A DNA stretch of 64,000 bases from Lacisediminihabitans sp046156175 (lineage in GTDB: Bacteria; Actinomycetota; Actinomycetes; Actinomycetales; Microbacteriaceae): contig NZ_JAYLVL010000001.1 in the NCBI RefSeq assembly GCF_046156175.1, positions 930,001 to 994,000 on the forward strand, read 5' to 3'. Each line of letters starts with the position of its first letter. The stretch's first letter is position 1. Under the pieces are notes generated by a model. It was not told the DNA's origin, ran no database searches, and saw only the letters and a list, made by a program, of their open reading frames with translations. Below are positions 32,875-43,149 of the stretch, in pieces. The position numbers and the translations under genes are program-made.

Positions 32875-35800
32875 GTGACCGACACCGCCACGACCACGTC
32901 TCTCGACGACGCCCTCTCCCCCGAGCTTGCGGAGCGCACTGTCGCGCTCGTGCGCCACTGGCTCGAAGAAGGCGCCAAGGCGCCGGTCAATGCCTCCGCG
33001 CAGCGCCTCGCCGGAGTGCTGAAGGACCCCAAGGGGCTCGACTTCACGGTGGGCTTCGTCGACGGCGTCATCCGTCCGGAGGACCTGAGGGTCGCGGCGC
33101 GCAACCTCGCCGCTCTCGCACCGCGCGTGCCTGCCTTCCTGCCCGGATACCTGAGGGCGGCGGTGCGCCTCGGTGGTGTCTTCGCGCCGTTGCTGCCGGG
33201 CGTGGTCGTTCCGATCGCCCGTCGGGTATTGCGGGGCATGGTGGGGCATCTCATTGTGGATGCCACGCCGAAGCGTCTCGGCGCGGCGATCGGCTCGCTC
33301 CGGGCCGGCGGCGCGAAACTCAACGTCAACCTCCTCGGCGAAGCGGTGCTCGGCGAACGAGAGGCCGCCCGCCGTCTCGCCGGTACCCACGCGCTGCTGG
33401 CGCGCGACGACGTCGACTACGTCTCGATCAAGGTCTCCTCCACCGTCGCCCCGCATTCGCCCTGGGCCTTCGAGGCGGATGTCGAACACGTCGTGGCGAG
33501 CCTCGCCCCGCTGTTCGAACGCGCTGCCTCCACGACCCCGGCCAAGTTCATCAACCTCGACATGGAGGAATACAAGGATCTCGACCTCACAGTCGCGGTC
33601 TTCACCCGCATTCTCGACCAGCCGCGGTTTGCTCAGCTCGAGGCGGGAATCGTGCTGCAGGCCTACCTGCCCGACGCGCTCTCTGCGATGGTGACCCTCG
33701 GTGACTGGGCCGCACGGCGCCGGGCCGCTGGGGGTGCATCGATCAAGGTGCGCCTCGTCAAGGGCGCCAACCTGCCGATGGAGCAGGTGGAGTCGTCGCT
33801 ACGCGGCTGGCCGCTCGCCACCTGGTCCACGAAGCAGGACACCGACACCAACTACAAGCGCATCCTCGACTACGCCCTGCGACCGGCACGAATCGATGCC
33901 CTCCACCTCGGCGTCGCCGGTCACAACCTCTTCGACGTGGCGTACGCCTGGCTCCTCGCCGAGAAGCGCGGCGTGCAACACGGCATCGAGTTCGAGATGC
34001 TGCTCGGCATGGCCACCGGCCAGGCGGAGGCCGTGAAGAAGGATGTCGGCGGGCTCCTGCTGTACACCCCGGTGGTGCACCCCCAGGAGTTCGACGTCGC
34101 GATCGCCTACCTGATCCGCCGGCTCGAGGAGGGGGCCAGCCAGGACAACTTCATGTCTGCGGTCTTCGAACTCTCCAGCAACGAGGCGCTGTTCGAGCGG
34201 GAGAAGCAGCGCTTCCTCGCCTCGCTCGCCCGGCTCGACCGCGGCATCCCGCTTCCGCGCCGCACGCAGGATCGCGCCGTTGCCGAGGCTGCGCCCCGCG
34301 ACCGCTTCGAGAACACTGCCGACACCGACCCCTCGCTTCCGGCAAACCGCGCCTGGAGCACGGGGATCATCGCTCGCGTGCCGGGTTCGACCCTGGGAGT
34401 CGAGGCAGTGGCATCCTCGCTGATCACCGAAGCCGACGTGCTCGACCGGATGATCGCGCAGACCTCTGCCGCAGGTGCGGCGTGGGGCGCCCGCCCAGCG
34501 GCCGAGCGCGCGGCCATCCTGCACCGTGCCGGAGACGCGCTCAGCGCTCGACGGGCCGAACTTCTCGAGGTGATGGCGAGCGAAGCCGGGAAGACCATCG
34601 ATCAGGGCGATCCGGAGGTGAGCGAGGCCATCGACTTCGCCCACTACTACGCCGAACTCGCTCTCGGTCTGGAGACTGTGGATGGCGCGACCTTCGTCCC
34701 ATCGAAGCTGACAGTCGTGACGCCGCCGTGGAACTTCCCGATCGCGATCCCCGCCGGCTCGACTCTTGCCGCCCTCGCCGCCGGAAGTGCCGTCATCCTC
34801 AAACCGGCAGCGCTCTCGGCACGCTGCGGCGCCGTGCTGGCCGAAGCCCTGTGGGAGGGCGGAGTGCCGCGCGAGGTGTTGCAGCTCGTGCAGCTGAGCG
34901 AGCGCGACCTCGGCACGAACCTGGTCTCTCATCCGTCGGTCGACCGGGTGATCCTCACTGGCGGCTACGAGACCGCCGAGCTGTTCCGGTCCTTCCGCCC
35001 CGACCTGCCGCTGCTGGCCGAGACGAGCGGCAAGAACGCGATCATCGTCACCCCGAGCGCGGACCTGGACCTCGCCGTGAAGGACGTCGTGTCTTCTGCC
35101 TTCGGTCACGCCGGCCAGAAGTGCTCGGCCGCATCGCTCGTGATCCTGGTCGGATCGGTCGCGGAATCCGCCCGCTTCACCAACCAGCTGAGGGACGCGG
35201 TCGCCTCGCTCAAGGTCGGATACCCCTCCGACGCGGCCACGCAGATGGGTCCGCTCATCGAACCGGCCAGGGGCAAGCTGCTCGGCGCCCTGACCACCCT
35301 CGGTGAAGGTGAAGCCTGGATGCTCGAGCCGCGCAAGCTCGACCGTGACGGCCAGCTCTGGACGCCCGGGGTGCGCACCGGCGTGCGGCGCGGATCCGCG
35401 TTCCACCAGACCGAGTACTTCGGTCCCGTGCTCGGCGTGATGACCGCCCCCACGCTGGCCGAGGCCATCGCGCTGCAGAATGAGACCGACTTCGGTCTGA
35501 CCGCGGGCATCCACTCCCTCGACTCCACCGAACTCGCCCTCTGGCTCGACACGGTGCAGGCGGGAAACCTCTATGTGAACCGCGGCATCACCGGTGCCAT
35601 AGTGCAGCGCCAGCCCTTCGGCGGCTGGAAGAAGTCCTCCGTGGGCGCCGGAACCAAGGCCGGCGGACCGAACTACCTGGTAGGTCTCGGCTCCTGGGTT
35701 GCGGCACACCATTCTGCGGCAGGCGAAGCGATCACCCACCCGGCGGTGAAGGCGCTGCTCGCGGCCGAGGATTCGCTGTCCGGTGCCTTCGGCAGCGATG

Positions 35801-36270
35801 CCGCCGCCTGGAACCACGGCTTCGGCCGGGTCGAGGATGTCTCCGCCCTCTCCGCCGAACGCAATGTGTTCCGCTACCTCCCGGTGCCGGTGACCGTCCG
35901 ACTGAGCGAAGGCGCGCCCGTCAGTGAACTGCTCCGTGTCGTCGGTGCGGGCCTGCTCGCGGGATCTCGACTGACCGTCTCCAGCGCCGTGGCGAGTGAT
36001 GCGCTTGCCGGCCTCTCCCCGGTCATCGAGGATGACGCGGCCTGGCTCTCCCGTCTCCCGGCGCTCGAGACCGGCCGCATCCGCCTCATCGGCGGCGACC
36101 CGGTGGCTCTTGCCGCAGCGATCGGCGGGCGGCCGGATGTCGCGATCTACAGCGGCCCGGTCACGCCAGCCGGTCGCATCGAACTGCTGCCGTTCCTTCG
36201 CGAGCAGGCGGTGAGTATCACCGCGCATCGCTTCGGAACCCCCAATCACCTGACAGACGAGCTCATCTGA
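32875..36270 (+). CDS. putA: Bifunctional proline dehydrogenase / glutamate-semialdehyde dehydrogenase
   Basis: 1131 aa from GTG 32875, with AAAGGA about 7 bases upstream. Residues about 100-460 are the FAD proline dehydrogenase barrel (NLDMEEYKDLDLTV, LVKGANLPMEQ, HNLFDVAYAW). Residues about 520-990 are the aldehyde dehydrogenase: TPPWNFPIAIPAGS, LLAETSGKN (Glu) and GHAGQKCSAAS (Cys near 749). The last 130 residues are a further domain typical of actinobacterial forms. There is no N-terminal ribbon-helix-helix, so it does not repress its own gene. It oxidises proline to glutamate in two channelled steps at the membrane. Confidence 0.97.
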   Translation: MTDTATTTSLDDALSPELAERTVALVRHWLEEGAKAPVNASAQRLAGVLKDPKGLDFTVGFVDGVIRPEDLRVAARNLAALAPRVPAFLPGYLRAAVRLGGVFAPLLPGVVVPIARRVLRGMVGHLIVDATPKRLGAAIGSLRAGGAKLNVNLLGEAVLGEREAARRLAGTHALLARDDVDYVSIKVSSTVAPHSPWAFEADVEHVVASLAPLFERAASTTPAKFINLDMEEYKDLDLTVAVFTRILDQPRFAQLEAGIVLQAYLPDALSAMVTLGDWAARRRAAGGASIKVRLVKGANLPMEQVESSLRGWPLATWSTKQDTDTNYKRILDYALRPARIDALHLGVAGHNLFDVAYAWLLAEKRGVQHGIEFEMLLGMATGQAEAVKKDVGGLLLYTPVVHPQEFDVAIAYLIRRLEEGASQDNFMSAVFELSSNEALFEREKQRFLASLARLDRGIPLPRRTQDRAVAEAAPRDRFENTADTDPSLPANRAWSTGIIARVPGSTLGVEAVASSLITEADVLDRMIAQTSAAGAAWGARPAAERAAILHRAGDALSARRAELLEVMASEAGKTIDQGDPEVSEAIDFAHYYAELALGLETVDGATFVPSKLTVVTPPWNFPIAIPAGSTLAALAAGSAVILKPAALSARCGAVLAEALWEGGVPREVLQLVQLSERDLGTNLVSHPSVDRVILTGGYETAELFRSFRPDLPLLAETSGKNAIIVTPSADLDLAVKDVVSSAFGHAGQKCSAASLVILVGSVAESARFTNQLRDAVASLKVGYPSDAATQMGPLIEPARGKLLGALTTLGEGEAWMLEPRKLDRDGQLWTPGVRTGVRRGSAFHQTEYFGPVLGVMTAPTLAEAIALQNETDFGLTAGIHSLDSTELALWLDTVQAGNLYVNRGITGAIVQRQPFGGWKKSSVGAGTKAGGPNYLVGLGSWVAAHHSAAGEAITHPAVKALLAAEDSLSGAFGSDAAAWNHGFGRVEDVSALSAERNVFRYLPVPVTVRLSEGAPVSELLRVVGAGLLAGSRLTVSSAVASDALAGLSPVIEDDAAWLSRLPALETGRIRLIGGDPVALAAAIGGRPDVAIYSGPVTPAGRIELLPFLREQAVSITAHRFGTPNHLTDELI

Positions 36271-36362
36271 GAGTTTCCGACACCCGTTCGGGGGGCGTTC
36301 GGTACGCTCGCCCGAACGGTGCGATCAGGCGCCGCGGGCAATCGCCCGGTCTGGGGGCCGAA

Positions 36363-37559
36363 ATGATTCGTCATGTCGTCAATGCTGTGATGCGACCGTT
36401 CATCGGGTTGTGGTTGCACCACTCCGTCAACTCTTGGGAGCGCTCGCCCTCGCCCGTTGACTCGCCGACAGTGCACGGCGCGGGCGTGGATGCCGTGCGG
36501 GTGCTGCTGAGCGGCAGCGGAATTGCTGCCGGCTACGGCACTGTCACCCACGATCTCGGCTTCGCCGGGCAGCTCGCCCGCCGGCTCGCGGTGCTGAGCG
36601 GTCGGGCCGTCGACATCGAGATTCGCGTGTCGACCACCATGACGGCCAAGAGCTGCGCCGCCGAGCTGGCATCCCTTGCTCTCGATCGCTTCGACGCGAT
36701 AGTCCTTGTCGTTGGCACGGTGGAGGCTTTCGAACTGGCATCGACCGGGTCCTGGCGACGAGACATCGCGGAGCTTCTCGAGATCGTGCGCAGGAAGTCC
36801 GCGGCCGGAGCTGAGATCTTCGTCGTATCGATGCCGATGATCGGCTCGGCGACGCTCTTCCCCGACGCGTTCAATTCCCTCGTGCAGTACCAGTCCCGGC
36901 AATTCACCGCGATCACCGCGGAACTCGTGGCGGATGAGCCGCACTCGAGCGTCATCAGACTCGACGACTTCGAGACCCTCCGCTCGACCGGCACAGCCAG
37001 TGCGGAACGCTGGGCGTCGCTCGCCGCCCCACCCATCAGTGAGGTGCTGCGCAATCCCAGCGAGGTTCGACCCGAGGCCCGGGTCGTCGACGAGACGGAG
37101 CGGCAACTTTCGCTCGACTCCCTGGCCATCCTCGACTCCGACCCCGGCGAGGCCTTCGACCTGATCGCCTCAATCGCGCGCGACCTTTTCGATGTGCCGA
37201 TGGCCGCGATCACCTTCATCGACGACGACAGGCAGTGGACGAAGTCTGCCGTCGGATTCGTCGGCTCCGTCATCCCTCGACAGGAAGCCTTCTGCAACGT
37301 CACGATCGAGGAACCGCGACACTTCGTGATCGAGGACACACGTGACGACGCGCGATTCGCCGATGGTCCGCACGTCACCGGGCCGGGCGGAGTGAAGTTC
37401 TACGCCGGGTACCCGATCGAAGCTCCCGACGGCCACCGCGTCGGCGCCCTCTGCGTGATGGATGACGCACCGCGACGCTTCAGCGACGCCGAGGCCGCGC
37501 TCCTCAGGAACCTCGCCCTGCGTGTGCAGGAGCTGCTCTGGGTGGGAGCGCGGCCGTAG
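36363..37559 (+). CDS. SGNH-hydrolase-like domain fused to a GAF sensor domain
   Basis: 398 aa. Residues about 40-220 have an SGNH/GDSL layout: LLSGSGIAAGYGT at 48-60 in the place of the GDSITxGYG block, then AIVLVVGTVEAFELAS (block III-like) and RLDDFETLRSTG near the end. The usual GDS is changed to SGSG, and no clear C-terminal Asp-x-x-His is seen, so catalysis is doubtful. Residues about 240-395 are a GAF domain: LDSDPGEAFDLIASIARDLF, AFCNVTIEEPRHFVIEDT, FYAGYPIEAPDGHRVGALCV. There is no kinase, cyclase or DNA-binding output. It looks like a stand-alone sensor; role unknown. Confidence 0.75.
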   Translation: MIRHVVNAVMRPFIGLWLHHSVNSWERSPSPVDSPTVHGAGVDAVRVLLSGSGIAAGYGTVTHDLGFAGQLARRLAVLSGRAVDIEIRVSTTMTAKSCAAELASLALDRFDAIVLVVGTVEAFELASTGSWRRDIAELLEIVRRKSAAGAEIFVVSMPMIGSATLFPDAFNSLVQYQSRQFTAITAELVADEPHSSVIRLDDFETLRSTGTASAERWASLAAPPISEVLRNPSEVRPEARVVDETERQLSLDSLAILDSDPGEAFDLIASIARDLFDVPMAAITFIDDDRQWTKSAVGFVGSVIPRQEAFCNVTIEEPRHFVIEDTRDDARFADGPHVTGPGGVKFYAGYPIEAPDGHRVGALCVMDDAPRRFSDAEAALLRNLALRVQELLWVGARP

Positions 37560-37670
37560 TCGGGGTGTTCTGCTCGGTTATGTGACGTCGTCGTCGACCC
37601 AGTCGAAGGTTCTGGTGACACGGCTTTCCCCGAGTCGGCCTTCCTCGTCGGCAGAAAAAACCGGCGGCGA

Positions 37671-39785
37671 CTAAGAGCCCGCAGTCTCCACCAGATGGAT
37701 GAGCACTCCCTGCTCGGGATTCAGCACGGGCATGGGAAGACCGACCTCGGCGAGGAACCGCCCCGTCGCGGTGAATCCGTCCGGGATCCAGCTGACGTTG
37801 CCTCGACTCCCATAGGGAGAGGTTGCGGAGGGGAAGACCACCTTCACCTCATAGCTCGTGTCGGGGTTCAGTCCGGGGAATCCCGCCCGGCCCGGCACCT
37901 CGTCGAAGGAGGTGGCGACACTGACGAAGGAGAAGATCGCCTCCGAACCATCCTGGGCGACCGACCCTCCCAGCAGGTATGCCGGGTCGACGAGGTCGGC
38001 ATGCACCGCACTGCCGGAGTGGATCAGCGCGCGGTGTTTCTTGTAGAGCGCTACCGCTTCGCTGAGCTCGAGAAGGTCAGACTCGGTGAGGGTGCGCACA
38101 TCCCACTCGATGCCGAAGTGGCCGAACATCGCTGTGATCGCCCGGAACGACAGCGAATGCGTGCGAGCCGTCGTGTGGGAGGTGGTGGGCCCCACGTGGG
38201 TTCCCACGAGTTCCGGGGGCAGGATCGCCTTCGTCCAGCGTTGGATGGTCTGCCTCTCGAGAGCATCGTTGCAGTCGGACGCCCAGACCCGGTCGGTGCG
38301 TTCGAGGATGCCGAGATCGACCCGAGCACCGCCGGACGAGCAGCTTTCGATCTCCACCTCTGGATGCGCGCGACGGAGCGCGTCGATCAACCGGTAGGCG
38401 GCGAGAGTCTGCTCGTGGACCGAGGGCGCTCCTTCGTGCCCCATCTCGGTGAGATCGCGATTCTGATCCCACTTGAGGTAGGAAATCGCGTTGTCGGTGA
38501 GCAGCGCGTCGAGACGATCGAAGATGTAGGCGAAGGCATCCGGATTCACCAGGTCGAGCACCTGCTGGTGGCGCCATTCGACCGGGGTGCGCCCGAGGCC
38601 GGCACCGCTGACCCAGTCGGGATGCGCACGAATCACATCGGAATCCTCGTTCACCATCTCCGGTTCCACCCACAGGCCGAACTGCATACCCCGGGAGCGC
38701 ACCGCGTCGATCAGCGGGGTGAGGCCCTGAGGCCAGACGTCGTCGTCCACGTACCAGTCGCCGAGCCCCGCCTTGTCGTTTCGACGGTGACGGAACCAGC
38801 CGTCGTCGAGCACGAAGCGCTCGACACCCAGAAGCTCCGCCCGATCCGCGAGCTCGACCAGACTGTCGAGGTTGTGGTCGAAATACACCGCTTCCCACGT
38901 GTTGAGCACCACCGGACGCACGGCCGAGGGATGCTGCGCGCGCGCGCGGAGCCAGCGGTGGAAGGTATCGGTCACTCCGTCGAGCCCACGGGAGGAGAAG
39001 GAGGCGTAGGTCCAGGGCGTCTCATACGAATCACCCGCGGCCAGCACGATCTCCCCGGAGCCCAGCAGCTCGGCGTTGCCGATCAGTGCCGGGCCCGTGG
39101 GGGTCTTCTCCACCACCGTGACGCGGTTGCCGCTGAATCCGAAATGCGTGGCCCAGACTGCGCCGGAACGGTTGCCGAAGCCGGCAGTCCCCACCGCAGT
39201 GAACAGGGACGAATCGTGGCCGGGGCGGCCGTGACGGTACTCGCGCAGCCAGGTCCCCTGCCGCACTGACTGGCGCTGCGGATGCTGTTCCCGGCACCAG
39301 CGACCGGTGAGGTCCAGAATCTCCGCCGCACCGAGACCGGTGGGCAGCGTGGTGCTCAGCGACTGGAGGGCATAGTCCTCCGTGCCCACGTTCGTGAGGG
39401 TGCTGCGGATTCGCAGCATCCCCTCCTGCCCGAGGTGGAACTCCACGGTGAGGGAGAGACCGGCGGCTTCGTCGGCCAGGGTGACCTCGTGTCCGTCGGG
39501 GGCGAGGGCGCGGGCTGCGGTGGTCACCAGCGCGGCAGAGAACGCCCGGCCCCCCGAACGGTGGCCCTCGAGGGCGGGTCGACCGCGCCATCCGCTCGAT
39601 GCTTGCGGCACGAGATGTTGGGCATGCGGATCGTCGAGCGCGGAGTGGGCGACCGGCCCGGCGGAAAGCACCGCCGGGATCGCGTCGCCCAGGTCGGCTC
39701 CCCAGTGCACGATGACCGGAGTTTCACCCGACAGGTCGAGCACGAACGCCGATCCCCCGCCCCTCAGGTTGACGATGTCGCTCAC
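37671..39785 (-). CDS. Alpha-galactosidase (glycoside hydrolase family 36)
   Basis: 704 aa. N-terminal beta-sandwich, then a TIM barrel with YLKWDQNRDL (nucleophile Asp near 438) and ESCSSGGARVDLG, then WASDCNDALERQ (acid/base Asp near 503). There is also the FVLDDGWF motif of GH36. No signal peptide, so it is cytosolic and cleaves alpha-galactosides after uptake. It is the last gene of the operon with a solute-binding protein and two permeases, 46 bp after the second permease. Substrates are likely melibiose, raffinose or similar plant sugars. Confidence 0.95.
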   Translation of the reverse strand: MSDIVNLRGGGSAFVLDLSGETPVIVHWGADLGDAIPAVLSAGPVAHSALDDPHAQHLVPQASSGWRGRPALEGHRSGGRAFSAALVTTAARALAPDGHEVTLADEAAGLSLTVEFHLGQEGMLRIRSTLTNVGTEDYALQSLSTTLPTGLGAAEILDLTGRWCREQHPQRQSVRQGTWLREYRHGRPGHDSSLFTAVGTAGFGNRSGAVWATHFGFSGNRVTVVEKTPTGPALIGNAELLGSGEIVLAAGDSYETPWTYASFSSRGLDGVTDTFHRWLRARAQHPSAVRPVVLNTWEAVYFDHNLDSLVELADRAELLGVERFVLDDGWFRHRRNDKAGLGDWYVDDDVWPQGLTPLIDAVRSRGMQFGLWVEPEMVNEDSDVIRAHPDWVSGAGLGRTPVEWRHQQVLDLVNPDAFAYIFDRLDALLTDNAISYLKWDQNRDLTEMGHEGAPSVHEQTLAAYRLIDALRRAHPEVEIESCSSGGARVDLGILERTDRVWASDCNDALERQTIQRWTKAILPPELVGTHVGPTTSHTTARTHSLSFRAITAMFGHFGIEWDVRTLTESDLLELSEAVALYKKHRALIHSGSAVHADLVDPAYLLGGSVAQDGSEAIFSFVSVATSFDEVPGRAGFPGLNPDTSYEVKVVFPSATSPYGSRGNVSWIPDGFTATGRFLAEVGLPMPVLNPEQGVLIHLVETAGS

Positions 39786-39831
39786 GCGATGGCGCCGTCG
39801 GTGGGAAGACGAGACGTGTGAGTGAGCATTC

Positions 39832-40752
39832 TCATCCCTTACTGGCCCCGAGCGTCAGCCCGGCGACGAATTGGCGCTGGAGAGCCAGGTAGATGATCAG
39901 GGTGGGGATGACAGTGATGATCGCCCCGGCGGCGAGCAGATTGTAGTTGGAGAGGAACTGACCCTGCAGGTTGTTGAGCCCGGTGGTCACCGGCAACTTG
40001 TTGCCGCTCTGGATGAAGAGCAGCGGCCAGAAGTAGTCGTTGTAGATGAAGATGACCTCGAGCGTGCCCAGCGCCGCGAGGGCCGGCCGGGTCAGGGGCA
40101 TGATGATCGACCAGTACTGGCGCCAGACACCCGCGCCGTCGACGAACGCGGCCTCTGTCAAGTCTGCGGGCAGAGCCTTCATGTAGTTGGAGAGCACGAA
40201 GGTGCAGAAGCCCACCTGGAACGCCGTGTTCACGGCGATGACCGCGAAGTAGGTGTTGAGGAGGTTGCCCGAATCACTGATGCTGTACGGCAGCTCGAAG
40301 TGCTTGAACATCTCGAACAGGGGTGCGGCGAGCACCTGGGGGGGAAGCAGGTTGCCGGCCGTGAACATGATGAGAAGGGTGATGTTGAACTTCCAACTGA
40401 ACCGGCTCACCGCGAACGCCATCATCGACGCGAAGAGCAGGGTGAGCACCACCGTCGGCACCACGAGGATCGCCGAGTTGGTGAAAAGCGTGGCGAAGCC
40501 ACCCTGGTTCCAGGCCGTGATGAAGTTGTCGAAGTTGAAGGCACCGCTGAAGTTGAAGTAGCCGTACTTGTCGGTGTCCGCCTTCGGCCTGAGCGCCGTG
40601 AAGATCGCCCAGGCCAGCGGAATCAGCCACAGGATGGACATGATGATGAGGAACAGGTGGATGCCGTAGCGAGGGCGCGTGATCGAACCGACCTTGGCCG
40701 ACGAACCCGATCGTGCGGGGGCCGCTGGCTTCCGCGTGGTGACTGTAGACAT
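39832..40752 (-). CDS. Sugar ABC transporter permease (MalG type)
   Basis: 306 aa, six membrane helices, with a roughly 30-residue cytosolic N-terminus (KPAAPARSGSSAKVG). The EAA loop is EAAFVDGAGVWRQYWSIIMP, the contact for the ATPase subunit. CUT1 family, second permease. Its ATG shares one base with the stop of the first permease gene (TAATG). There is no ATP-binding gene in the operon, as is common in actinobacteria, where a shared MsiK-like ATPase serves many importers. Confidence 0.95.
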   Translation of the reverse strand: MSTVTTRKPAAPARSGSSAKVGSITRPRYGIHLFLIIMSILWLIPLAWAIFTALRPKADTDKYGYFNFSGAFNFDNFITAWNQGGFATLFTNSAILVVPTVVLTLLFASMMAFAVSRFSWKFNITLLIMFTAGNLLPPQVLAAPLFEMFKHFELPYSISDSGNLLNTYFAVIAVNTAFQVGFCTFVLSNYMKALPADLTEAAFVDGAGVWRQYWSIIMPLTRPALAALGTLEVIFIYNDYFWPLLFIQSGNKLPVTTGLNNLQGQFLSNYNLLAAGAIITVIPTLIIYLALQRQFVAGLTLGASKG

Positions 40753-41705
40753 TAGGCGTCCTTCTTGAAGGTGCGACTGAGGTAGATGACGATCGGCACG
40801 AGGGAGACCACAAGCAGGATCACGGCGAGGGCGGAACCGACACCGATCACCTGGCCCTCACCGACGAGGTTCTTGATCACGAGCACGCTGAGCAGCTCGA
40901 GGCCGTTGGTTCCCCGGTTGATGATGTAGACGATGTCGAAGGCACGCAGCGACTCGATGATCGTGATCACGACGATCACGATGTTGATCGGACGCATCAC
41001 GGGGAAGACCACCCGGAAGAAGGTCTGCACGGCGTTCGCCCCGTCGAGCGACGCCGCCTCGCGGAGGGATGGATCCACTCCCTTGAGGCCCGCCAGATAG
41101 AGGATCATGACGTAGCCGGCGTGCCGCCACGTCGCGGCGATCAACGCGGCCCAGATGTTGATGTTGGAGTCGCCGAACCAGTCGATCGCCCTTGGCGTAC
41201 CCGAGGTGCCGAGAAGGAAGTTCAGCAGGCCGTTGTTCTGGGAGTAGAACAGCTGCCAGATCACGCCGATCAGCACGAGCGAGAGCATGACCGGAGCGAA
41301 GAAGATGCTCTGGTAGATGCGGGTGCCGCGGATGTTCTGGTCGAGCAGGATCGCCAGCAACAGCCCGATGGGCGTAGCGATCACGGCGAGGAAGACCAGC
41401 CAGAGCACGTTGTGCTGCAGGGCGGGCCAGAAGTCGGGGTAGTCCCGGAAGACATAGGTGTAGTTGGCGACACCATTGGCGTGGATGTCGGAGAAGGCGA
41501 GCCCGTTCCATCGCACGAACGACAGGAAGACCGACAGCACCGTGGGGATCCAGATCAACACCGCCTGGATGAGGGTGGGGATCGCCACCATAATGCCGAG
41601 AACGATCTTGTCCCGACGGGAGAGCAGGCTGTAGCGGCGGCGGAGCCGGCCAGGAGAGGTGACTCTCCTGGCCGGAGCCGATGCGCCGAGTGTGGTGTCG
41701 GCCAT
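40752..41705 (-). CDS. Sugar ABC transporter permease (MalF type)
   Basis: 317 aa, six predicted helices after a basic N-terminus. The EAA loop is EAASLDGANAVQTFFRVVFP. It pairs with the MalG-type permease whose gene overlaps by one base. It begins 12 bp after the solute-binding protein gene. Together the three import an oligosaccharide, by inference an alpha-galactoside because of the GH36 enzyme in the operon. Confidence 0.95.
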   Translation of the reverse strand: MADTTLGASAPARRVTSPGRLRRRYSLLSRRDKIVLGIMVAIPTLIQAVLIWIPTVLSVFLSFVRWNGLAFSDIHANGVANYTYVFRDYPDFWPALQHNVLWLVFLAVIATPIGLLLAILLDQNIRGTRIYQSIFFAPVMLSLVLIGVIWQLFYSQNNGLLNFLLGTSGTPRAIDWFGDSNINIWAALIAATWRHAGYVMILYLAGLKGVDPSLREAASLDGANAVQTFFRVVFPVMRPINIVIVVITIIESLRAFDIVYIINRGTNGLELLSVLVIKNLVGEGQVIGVGSALAVILLVVSLVPIVIYLSRTFKKDA

Positions 41706-41717
41706 GATGTCTTTCTC

Positions 41718-43025
41718 TTACTGGGCGGCGTACAGCGCTTTTGCCTGCGCCTCGAGGTTGGCAGTGTCGATCGTGCCGTCCTTCAGGAAGCCCTGGAGCG
41801 CGGGGATCATGACGTTGTTCGCCATTGCCGGCAGCGCATCCCGGTCGAAGAACTGGCTGATCGACTTGGCGTTGCCGATGACATCCGCGAGCTTCTTGTT
41901 GAATTCGCTGTATCCAGAGGTGTCGGCGCCCTTCGCCGTCATGAGGTTCGACTTGTCCACCGAGAAGTACGCCTCCTGGCCGGCCGGCGTGCCCATGAAC
42001 TGCAGCAGAGCCTTCGCGGCGGGGTTGCTCCCACCTTTCTTCGAGAGCATGAGGCCGTCGATCGGGGCCTCGACCGCGGTCGTGCCCTCCACGGCGATCT
42101 CCGGGAACGGGAAGAAGTCGATGTCCGCGAGCACGGTGGCATCGGTGAACTGCTGGGTCACGAAGGAGCCGAGCAGGTACATGCCGGCCTTGCCTTCACC
42201 GAGCAGCTGGGCACCCTCCTGCCACGTGAGTCCGAGGGCGTTCTCCGACTGGTAGGGCAGCAGCTGCTTCCAGTTGTCGAAGACGTCCTTGACCTTCTTC
42301 TGGTCCCAGGACTCTTTGTGAGCCGTGAGGTCCATGTGGAACTTGTAGCCGTTGGTGCGCATGTTGATGTAGTCGAACGTGCCCATCGCGGGCCAGCCGT
42401 CCTTATCCGCGAACGAGATCGGCACGAGTCCATCGGCCTTCATCTGCTTGGCGAGGGTGATGAGGTCGTCGAACGTGGCCGGGACGGTGTAGCCCTTGGC
42501 CGCCCAGACGCTCTTGCGGTAGAAGAAGCCCCAGGGGTAGTTGTAGTTCGGCACGAAGTACTTCTTGCCGTCGTCGGCGGTAGAGGCCTTGGTGAGACCC
42601 TCGCTGAAGTTGCCACCGATCTTGTCCCACACGTCGTCGATCGGAGCCGCGAGGCCCTTGCCGGCGTAGTAGCGCATGCGGTAACCGGCGAACCAGGTGA
42701 ACGAGTCATCCGGGCTGCCCTGCAGGTAGGTGTTGATGTTGTTCTGGAAGTCGTTGTGCGCGACGGTGTTGGTGGTCACCTTGTCGCCGGTCTTCTTCTG
42801 GAAGGCTTCGACGACTGCCGCGTAGGCGCGCTTCGGCACGTCGTCGGAGGCGCCTGATCCGAAGGTGGTGGTCTTCGATCCGCTCGAAGACGGGGTGCTG
42901 CCGCCGGGGCTGCAGGCTGCCAGCATGCTGATTGCTGCCACGCCCACTCCGCCCGAGAGCAGTGCGCGCCGGTTGAGCTGGCTGCTGCTGATGTTTCCGA
43001 GAACGCTCAACTTGTCTGAGGTCAT
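41718..43025 (-). CDS. Extracellular sugar-binding lipoprotein of the alpha-galactoside importer
   Basis: 435 aa. A twin-arginine-like start (QLNRRALLSGG) leads into a hydrophobic stretch and lipobox SMLAAC with Cys38, so it is a lipid-anchored, possibly Tat-exported binding protein. The rest is a family 1 solute-binding fold (NVMIPALQGFLKDGTI near the end, WQEGAQLLGEGKAGM in the middle). First gene of the importer and GH36 operon. A candidate promoter lies 125-150 bp upstream and a lacI-family gene precedes it on the same strand. Confidence 0.93.
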   Translation of the reverse strand: MTSDKLSVLGNISSSQLNRRALLSGGVGVAAISMLAACSPGGSTPSSSGSKTTTFGSGASDDVPKRAYAAVVEAFQKKTGDKVTTNTVAHNDFQNNINTYLQGSPDDSFTWFAGYRMRYYAGKGLAAPIDDVWDKIGGNFSEGLTKASTADDGKKYFVPNYNYPWGFFYRKSVWAAKGYTVPATFDDLITLAKQMKADGLVPISFADKDGWPAMGTFDYINMRTNGYKFHMDLTAHKESWDQKKVKDVFDNWKQLLPYQSENALGLTWQEGAQLLGEGKAGMYLLGSFVTQQFTDATVLADIDFFPFPEIAVEGTTAVEAPIDGLMLSKKGGSNPAAKALLQFMGTPAGQEAYFSVDKSNLMTAKGADTSGYSEFNKKLADVIGNAKSISQFFDRDALPAMANNVMIPALQGFLKDGTIDTANLEAQAKALYAAQ

Positions 43026-43149
43026 CGTTATTACTCCTTTGTAATGTGCCGTGCTGTGAAAATCAGGACAGGTACAGACTGGCCCTCGTGACAGGCGTTT
43101 CGCTAGGGACGATCTTCCTCACGCGCGTCGGGGACCGGTCGGTGCGTCC

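Noticed and set aside
33799..36249. Long minus-strand frame opposite putA
   Set aside because: Shadow of PutA; no motif and improbable composition.
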